A stretch of DNA of 47,119 nucleotides, taken from NCBI GenBank assembly GCA_950059285.1, contig CATLTV010000015.1, positions 1 through 47,119 of the forward strand, read 5' to 3'. Position 1 is the stretch's first letter; each line of letters begins with the position of its first letter. This document shows, one piece after another, positions 41,386 to 47,119 of the stretch. The DNA comes from an uncultured Pseudomonadota bacterium (GTDB lineage Bacteria; Myxococcota_A; Bradymonadia; Bradymonadales; Bradymonadaceae). The notes below the pieces were generated by a model. The model saw only the letters and a program-made list of their open reading frames with translations, was not told the DNA's origin and did not search any database. Made by a program: the position numbers and the translations under genes.

Positions 41386-42756
41386 ATGACACAAGATGTT
41401 GATATTCAGGTTGATTGGTCCAGGGTCGTTACGGATGAGGTCCTTAAACAAAGACTCCCCACCTTGCATCTTGAGGATGTCAGCGCGATCCCCTTTGTGG
41501 ACGGTGTCGCAGGTGTAGAGCAGTATCAGCATCGCGCTCGTGTCAGAGCGCATGATGGCGACCTGTTTGCCTCCACAACGCCTCCTACCAGTGGTTATGA
41601 AGATTACTGCCGCGAGACGTTACGCATGGGCCGAGTGACCGAGGTGCTTGCTGAGCCCGTGGAAGGATATCCCACACAGGTTGCGAAGGCATGCATGCGT
41701 GGACGTGCTTTTGAGCAACTCTGCGAGGTTGCAACAGCTCATGGTGGGCTTGTGTTGCATCCTTATATGGGGCACGAATCTGTATGGGAACTGGCTGAAA
41801 AGATAGAGGAATCAGTGGGGGTTCCCATCTATGTATATGGCCCTCGTCCAGAGGCGTTGTGGGTCGCCAATGATAAAGCTCGCCTGACCGAACTGGTTGA
41901 AGGTATTGATCTTGGTGGGGTGCTCGCTGAGACATTGATTCATCGCGATGTGGCGTCGATTGCGCATGCTTTACGTGACATGGCAAGTCGTCATGACCGT
42001 GTGGCGCTCAAGCGTACGCGTTGCGCCTCGGCCATGGGCAATCAGGTGTTCGCATCAAAAGAACTTCGCGAGATGTCTTCCACGGAGGTTGATCTTCTGG
42101 TTGAAAATTTCCTTGCACACACACAGTGGGGTGGTGATGAGGATATTCTTGTGGTGGAGTGGATCGACTGGACAAGCTCCCCATCCTCACAACTCTGGGT
42201 GCCTGCGCTTCAGGATGCTCATAACGAGGTGCGCGTGGATGGTCTTTATGAGCAGCTGTTGGTAGGAGAGCAGGGTGTCTTCCTTGGCTCCATGCCATCG
42301 AGGTTGTCCGAGTCTGTTGAGGCTCAGATGCGCGAAGTTTCTATTCGAATTTGTCAGGAGTTTCAAAAGCTTGGATATGTGGGGCGTTGTTCCTTTGACT
42401 TTGTGGTCGACAGGCAAGGACGAGCTCGCTTGACCGAGTGCAATGGCCGATGGGGAGGGACAAGTTCACCGATGTATCTGGTGGACAGGTCTGTGAAGGC
42501 CGAGGCCAGACCTGCGTATATTGCACAGGATTTTGTGCATGAAGATCTTGTAGGTATGCGTTTTGAGGAACTTCTGGAACGCATTGGCGAGCATGTGTTT
42601 GATGTGAAGACGCAACAGGGGCGCTTTTTGTTCTACAATGTGGGGCCGTTGGAGAAGAAAGGTAAGTTTGATGTGGTGTCGCTTGGTGACTCACATGAGG
42701 ATGCCTTGCATGGTGTGAAGACAGTTCTTCCTCAGTTGTTGGGGCTTGATAGTTGA
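41386..42756 (+). CDS. ATP-grasp family ligase-like protein
   Basis: A 456-residue protein with an ATP-grasp fold in the C-terminal two thirds. An ATP-binding Lys lies in RVALKRTRCASAMGNQVF (about residues 205-222), and the metal-binding end motif is RCSFDFVVDRQGRARLTECNGRWGG (about 337-361), with Asp, Glu and Asn as Mg ligands. The family joins a carboxylate to an amine or thiol through an acylphosphate; the substrate here is unknown. The N-terminal 150 residues resemble the pre-ATP-grasp alpha/beta domain. ATG 41386 has AAGGAG 5 bases upstream. It leads a same-strand set with the kinase (73-bp gap) and the DUF4132 gene; no terminator is seen between them. Confidence 0.75.
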   Translation: MTQDVDIQVDWSRVVTDEVLKQRLPTLHLEDVSAIPFVDGVAGVEQYQHRARVRAHDGDLFASTTPPTSGYEDYCRETLRMGRVTEVLAEPVEGYPTQVAKACMRGRAFEQLCEVATAHGGLVLHPYMGHESVWELAEKIEESVGVPIYVYGPRPEALWVANDKARLTELVEGIDLGGVLAETLIHRDVASIAHALRDMASRHDRVALKRTRCASAMGNQVFASKELREMSSTEVDLLVENFLAHTQWGGDEDILVVEWIDWTSSPSSQLWVPALQDAHNEVRVDGLYEQLLVGEQGVFLGSMPSRLSESVEAQMREVSIRICQEFQKLGYVGRCSFDFVVDRQGRARLTECNGRWGGTSSPMYLVDRSVKAEARPAYIAQDFVHEDLVGMRFEELLERIGEHVFDVKTQQGRFLFYNVGPLEKKGKFDVVSLGDSHEDALHGVKTVLPQLLGLDS

Positions 42757-42829
42757 CTTGTAAAATAATTTGTGGGGGAATGCTCATCTTACACTATGCA
42801 TGGAGATCTGTATCTTGAAGGAGGCACTT

Positions 42830-44491
42830 ATGGCCAGTGATGTATTGAATGGGCGATACCAACTTGAGCGTCAGCTTGGACAGGGAGGGCAGGCCAAGAC
42901 CTGGCTAGCGCTGGACATGCAGACAGAACAGCAGGTTGTGATCAAGCACCTCTCGCTCAAGGAGATGGAGCGCTGGAAACAGATCGAGTTATTCGAGCGA
43001 GAAGGTGAGGTTTTAAAAGGTCTTGAGCATAGTCAGGTCCCTGAGTATGTGGACATGTTCGTGGATCTTGAAGGTGAGCAGGCAGACTTCTACCTGGTGC
43101 AGGAGTTCATCGATGGGTTGACGCTCGCTGAGGAGTTAAGCTCTCTTGGGTGTTGGGATCAGGAGAAGGCAGTTGATGATCTGAGGTCAATGCTTGAAGT
43201 GTTGCACTGGTTACAGCAGCGTGTGCCGCCTGTGATTCACAGAGATATCAAGCCGACGAACATGATGCGTCGCCAGGATGGTGCGCTGGTGCTGATTGAT
43301 TTTGGCGCAGTACAGCTGGCGGGGACAGATGCTTCTTTTGCATCAACGTTCGTTGGCACAGCCTCTTACATGGCGTTTGAACAAATGAGTGGCAAGGCGT
43401 TGCCAGCCAGCGATGTGTATAGTTTGGGGGTGTCATTTTGCCAGCTACTTACGGGCGTGCCTCCAAGTCAGGTTGAGATGGATGGTAACGCGCTTGGTTA
43501 CGCGTCGTTGCTTCGTGAAGTGGGCGTAAGTGGCCGACTACTGGAAGTTTTGGAGCGCATGATTCAGCTGTCGTTGAACGAGCGATATCCCAATGCGGGC
43601 GCTGCGTTGAGGGCACTTAACCGTGAAGTTGGTCGTGGCACGGTGACTCTGGATGGGCCGATGGTGCCTGTGACAAACGAGGTTGAATTAAGACTGTTGC
43701 TTGGTGAAAAACGCCGTGCCTTTGTTGACAGGTTAGATGTTGCTGATTTCCGTGGATCGGGGTTTTTCTCGGCAGGTTATGTGGAGCGACAGCTGACGCC
43801 CGAACTTCATGAGCAAAACGGTTATAGTAAGGATGCTACGCGTGCTGGGTTTGAGTTCAGACAATATCAAGACTGGTTTGCGTTTCCCTTCAAGGAGAGC
43901 CTTGCTTTTTACCAGGATGAATCAGGTGTGGTGAACATGCTTGATGTTCTGGGGGTGAAGTTTCAGTCCCAGAATGAAAGTCCAATGAAGCGTAACAATG
44001 AGCTCATCACGGTCTTTGAGGATGGTTATTACATTGTGACGCGTCGTGCACGCGAGGGAAGCAATGATGATACGCACAGGGTTGTGGTAGGTCGTCGAGA
44101 TTTTTACCATGATTATCAAGAGCATATGAAGGCTGTGCGCAGGTATGCAGCGCAAGAGAACGTGGCCGTTGTACCGCATCTGAACCTGGAAGAGATTCAC
44201 GCGATTTACAAGGATATGCGTACACACACGGCGAGCAAAAACCGTCTTGTATTGTCGCTAGGTTTGTTTGGTGTCCCTGTGCTGTGGGGCTTGCTGACGT
44301 GGTTCTTTCGGCGTGCAAGCAGTGAGAATAAGAGCACAGAATACAGGCAACCATCATGGAAGTTGGTGGAGCAGGATGCGCTTGACCAGGATGATGGTGA
44401 TGATGTGGTGCGCGTGAAGCTGGACTTCGAAACGACGGCGGTACAGAAGCAAGAACAGCCTGAGGGTGTGACCTTTACAATTGGGGCTTAA
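42830..44491 (+). CDS. Membrane-anchored Hanks-type Ser/Thr protein kinase
   Basis: A 553-residue kinase. Gly-rich loop GQGGQAKTW starts at 17, the catalytic Lys is Lys39 (VVIKHL), the catalytic loop is HRDIKPTN (137-144, Asp139) and DFG is at 157-159, so it should be active. The APE position reads AFE. After the kinase domain (ends about 275) there is a domain of about 190 residues of unknown fold, a transmembrane helix (about 473-493) and an acidic C-terminal tail of about 55 residues outside or inside the membrane. The kinase is N-terminal and cytoplasmic, so the tail is predicted to be outside. ATG 42830 has AAGGAGG 5 bases upstream. It lies between the ATP-grasp and DUF4132 genes. Confidence 0.88.
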   Translation: MASDVLNGRYQLERQLGQGGQAKTWLALDMQTEQQVVIKHLSLKEMERWKQIELFEREGEVLKGLEHSQVPEYVDMFVDLEGEQADFYLVQEFIDGLTLAEELSSLGCWDQEKAVDDLRSMLEVLHWLQQRVPPVIHRDIKPTNMMRRQDGALVLIDFGAVQLAGTDASFASTFVGTASYMAFEQMSGKALPASDVYSLGVSFCQLLTGVPPSQVEMDGNALGYASLLREVGVSGRLLEVLERMIQLSLNERYPNAGAALRALNREVGRGTVTLDGPMVPVTNEVELRLLLGEKRRAFVDRLDVADFRGSGFFSAGYVERQLTPELHEQNGYSKDATRAGFEFRQYQDWFAFPFKESLAFYQDESGVVNMLDVLGVKFQSQNESPMKRNNELITVFEDGYYIVTRRAREGSNDDTHRVVVGRRDFYHDYQEHMKAVRRYAAQENVAVVPHLNLEEIHAIYKDMRTHTASKNRLVLSLGLFGVPVLWGLLTWFFRRASSENKSTEYRQPSWKLVEQDALDQDDGDDVVRVKLDFETTAVQKQEQPEGVTFTIGA

Positions 44492-44599
44492 TCCTGCTTC
44501 ATACGATCATTCAACACATTGAGAGGGGAGGTAGAAGCGCTTAAAATGAGAAGTGTTCAGGCCATGGAGCATGGCTTTTACTCTTATCAGGAGGCGCTC

Positions 44600-47119
44600 A
44601 TGAACGAGCATATTACACATGTCATTCGCGGTTCAGAGGTTCATGGTCATGAGCCTGAAATCGCACAACAAGGTGCATCGTTTATGAATCTTTCAGACAT
44701 CAATCGTGCGATCGGCAAGCTTCAACCTCAGGCAGTGGGGTGCGATGGTTTTCCAGAGTTTGCTAGCGATGTTTTATCTGCATATCACCATAAAATATCA
44801 CTGTTTTTGGCAAAGAGTCAGGCATTGGCCGCGCTCACCGACGCTGAAGAAGAGCCAGCTCCGATTGAGGAGCCTGAATGTGAAGACGCATATCAGCGTG
44901 GTGAGCTGGTGTGCGCGTTATTGATTCGTCTGGGATGGGTGGTGCGTCATACTCGATTTTGCAAGGAGCAGCGTGCAGGTTGGTTGATGCAGGTCCTGAC
45001 AAGCACGCTCGCACAGGATGTAAGTTATCCTGCGCAGTTACTTGTGGAGAGTATCCATGAGTTTGCAAAGCTTGATCACCTTTGTGGGCATGAATTTGTG
45101 TGGTCCGAATTTCTGAGCACACTGGAGAACTATATCGCGACTACAGGTCTCTTTGATGGTTTGATTGGTGCATTGGCAGCGCTGAAGTCGAGTGCCTTGT
45201 TCGAGCGCAGGACCATGCCCGATCGCAATGCGCACTTGTTGAGGATCGAGAAGATGATGTCAGGTTGTCAGGAGCTTCATGTGGAGCTTGGCGCAGCCTG
45301 GGCAGATGCATTACACGAGCATCTTGAGGCGATGGATGAGATGCAACGCGCGCACTGGGATGCGTTGCTAGAGCACATCAGTCGCGTGGCTTTAAAGCCT
45401 TCCAAGCGTTGGCAAAAAGGTTTGCGTGAACATGTGATGAGAGTCGGTGAGGATGCGTTGCGTACTGCACTGCTTCAGTGGTTGCCATTGTTTGGTCGTC
45501 GCGCAACAATTGACTTTGATCATTGCTCCAAACACGATCCTGCGTCGAGCGTGCCATCCGCGCGAAATGAGCAGATGTTAAGGGGACTTGCCTTTGCGTG
45601 TGGCGAACTTGGTGGTGAGACCTTGAGCGTGGTGTTGGGCGATCTTGCGTTGACGAGTTATGACAAGATTCCTGGTCATGGTCCGCGCTCCATCAAGCTT
45701 GGAAATGCATGTATCTGGGCGTTGGGGCACATGAAACAGATGGAATGTGTGGGGCAACTCTGGCGACTCAAACAAAAGATTGGATATGTGAGCGCGGAGC
45801 GTCAGGTTGAGGTCATGATTCAGCAAGCCACCGACAGGTTTATGATCTCACGCGAGGATCTTGAAGACTTGAGCGTGCCTTCATTTGGCCTGGATGCTTC
45901 GGGCATGATGATTGATGAAGTGGGGGACTGGAGGTTTGAACTTGAGCTTGGGCTTGATCGCAAGGTTCAGACACGCTGGGTGAGGCAGCGTGTGAATGGT
46001 CAGACACAACTGTTTAGTTTTCTTCAAGAAGAAGAGGTTTCGCCCACCATTCCACGACAGGCAGTGCGTGCAGAACCAGACAAAAGCGCTCGCCTGGAGG
46101 CGTTACGCAAGGAGCTTGAGAAGACCATTGAGGCGCAGGTGGACAGGCTGGAGTCGATGTACTTGACGCGTCGTTCATGGCCACTTGGTCTTTGGCAGGA
46201 GCGCTTCCTTGAGCACCCCTTGTTGCGTACGGTCTGTGAGGGGGTGGTCTGGCAAGTGGTGGGGAATGCCACGAAGAGCTTTATTGTGAGAGGTGGTGAA
46301 TTGCTTGATATGTCAGGTTGTTATGTGTCCTCTGTTGAGGGGCAATACATTGAGCTGTGGCATCCAGCTGAGGCACGTGAGAGTGAGGTTCAGGGGTGGA
46401 AAGACTTTGTGTTTGCACATCAAATCACACAACCCTTCAAGCAAGTGTATCGCGAGTGTTTTGATCTTGGGCGTGAGCAGGATCTTGATTCGGGCATGAT
46501 GGAGCTGCCTGGTTATGTGCTCAAGCAGCATCAATTTGTGGCACTGTGTAAGCAGCTTGGCTGGCAGGCAAAGTTGCAAGGTTCGTGGCAAAGCACGCCG
46601 CATCCCGTGCGTGTGTTGGATGAGGTTAGTGGCACATCAATTCAGGTCCAGCTCTGGTTAAAACCTGTGCAAGCGGAGTCACTGACAACACGCGCGGGAG
46701 CTTATGTATACACGATTCTTGAGCGTATGGTGTTCCTACGTGAGAGTGGAGAGCTGGTGCCCTTGAGAGAGATAAGTCCTGTGCATTACTCCGAGCTGTG
46801 TCGGGCGCTTGAGTTGTTGATTGGTGTGGCAGGTGTGCAGCCCTCACAGTGTGATGCGGTGTTGTCAGATGCGTTGTGTATGGAGGGTGAAAGTGGCGAG
46901 ATTGTCCCTTTTTCAAACAGCGCAGTTGTCAGAGTACGCGGTGAGGTTCTTGAGCGGATATTAAAGGCATATCACAGGGAGGGCGTGAGTGTTTTTGATG
47001 ACCAGGTGTTATGGTTGACGCTTGGGAATGGCAACGAGGTTGGCCTTGGACTGCACCATGGTCAGTTGCTTAACAGGCAAGGCGAGGAGGTCGTGTTTGC
47101 GTCGGTATGTCCAGGAGGA
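44600..47119 (+). CDS. DUF4132 (MolR-like) protein, truncated by the window edge
   Basis: Reading from ATG 44600 (AGGAGG at 44589-44594, 5-bp spacing) gives 840 codons without a stop to the last base, so the gene continues beyond the window. An ATG 18 codons upstream (44546) is possible but has poorer spacing. The N-terminal 500 residues are largely helical and repeat-like. From about 533 the sequence matches the DUF4132 domain: RFLEHPLLRTVCEGVVWQV, IELWHPAEA, WKDFVFAHQITQPFKQVYRE and KQLGWQAKL. DUF4132 occurs in E. coli MolR (once called a molybdate regulator) and in large, poorly understood bacterial proteins, often near signalling genes. No catalytic site is recognised. Third gene of a likely operon with the ATP-grasp and kinase genes. 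Confidence 0.85.
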   Translation, partial: MNEHITHVIRGSEVHGHEPEIAQQGASFMNLSDINRAIGKLQPQAVGCDGFPEFASDVLSAYHHKISLFLAKSQALAALTDAEEEPAPIEEPECEDAYQRGELVCALLIRLGWVVRHTRFCKEQRAGWLMQVLTSTLAQDVSYPAQLLVESIHEFAKLDHLCGHEFVWSEFLSTLENYIATTGLFDGLIGALAALKSSALFERRTMPDRNAHLLRIEKMMSGCQELHVELGAAWADALHEHLEAMDEMQRAHWDALLEHISRVALKPSKRWQKGLREHVMRVGEDALRTALLQWLPLFGRRATIDFDHCSKHDPASSVPSARNEQMLRGLAFACGELGGETLSVVLGDLALTSYDKIPGHGPRSIKLGNACIWALGHMKQMECVGQLWRLKQKIGYVSAERQVEVMIQQATDRFMISREDLEDLSVPSFGLDASGMMIDEVGDWRFELELGLDRKVQTRWVRQRVNGQTQLFSFLQEEEVSPTIPRQAVRAEPDKSARLEALRKELEKTIEAQVDRLESMYLTRRSWPLGLWQERFLEHPLLRTVCEGVVWQVVGNATKSFIVRGGELLDMSGCYVSSVEGQYIELWHPAEARESEVQGWKDFVFAHQITQPFKQVYRECFDLGREQDLDSGMMELPGYVLKQHQFVALCKQLGWQAKLQGSWQSTPHPVRVLDEVSGTSIQVQLWLKPVQAESLTTRAGAYVYTILERMVFLRESGELVPLREISPVHYSELCRALELLIGVAGVQPSQCDAVLSDALCMEGESGEIVPFSNSAVVRVRGEVLERILKAYHREGVSVFDDQVLWLTLGNGNEVGLGLHHGQLLNRQGEEVVFASVCPGG

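Noticed and set aside
1-47119. CRISPR array, prophage or insertion sequence
   Set aside because: No regularly spaced repeats, transposase, integrase or phage gene seen; the palindromes lie singly at gene ends and have no adjacent transposase or target duplications.

Overview
The window looks like chromosomal DNA from a Gram-negative, deltaproteobacterial-type organism (Myxococcota or Bradymonadales-like; inferred, not proven). Evidence: several secreted lipoproteins with Asp/Met-rich linkers after the lipobox, a von Willebrand A protein with a MopE-type Asp/Cys metal-binding motif and a MYXO-CTERM-like tail, large TIG-repeat lipoproteins, TadE/TadG-like genes and an outer-membrane barrel. I saw no tRNA, rRNA, CRISPR array, transposase or prophage genes.

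Layout, left to right. 1-7.1 kb: mutS2 (-), an HtrA-type protease (+) and a Ski2-like DSHCT helicase (-). 7.1-15.5 kb: envelope genes (VWA/MopE protein, a DM-linker lipoprotein, a two-lamin-tail lipoprotein, a small Cys-rich lipoprotein) with a DpnA-like orphan DNA adenine methyltransferase and a three-zinc-ribbon protein among them. 15.6-21.4 kb: ribosomal protein S1 followed at once by a degenerate Old Yellow Enzyme/FadH-like protein, then (-) an M61 peptidase and a CcmH-like protein. 21.6-28.1 kb: a minus-strand run of TadE/TadG-like genes and membrane proteins. 28.5-36.4 kb: an extended SDR reductase and two tandem paralogous TIG lipoproteins. 36.5-41.3 kb: an outer-membrane barrel with an EF-hand (-) and mutS (+). 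41.4-47.1 kb: an ATP-grasp protein, a membrane-anchored Ser/Thr kinase and a DUF4132 protein that runs off the right edge, probably one operon.

The most striking non-genic feature is a set of long perfect palindromes placed exactly at gene 3' ends. Seven are 62-76 bp long with 0-4 nt loops, and shorter relatives occur at other gene ends. Their sequences mostly differ, yet each is perfectly self-complementary. Several share a GAAGGGGCGGCC-type core, and some outer arms reach into the neighbouring stop codon. One element (36481-36543) is damaged by a 14-C homopolymer, and the first 35 bases of the window look like half of another.

The other main candidate for a little-described system is the ATP-grasp / kinase / DUF4132 cluster. 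DNA maintenance genes (mutS, mutS2, methyltransferase, helicase) are scattered, not clustered. Most start codons below were chosen from visible AAGGA/GAGG-type ribosome binding sites, so several genes are shorter than the longest possible reading frame.
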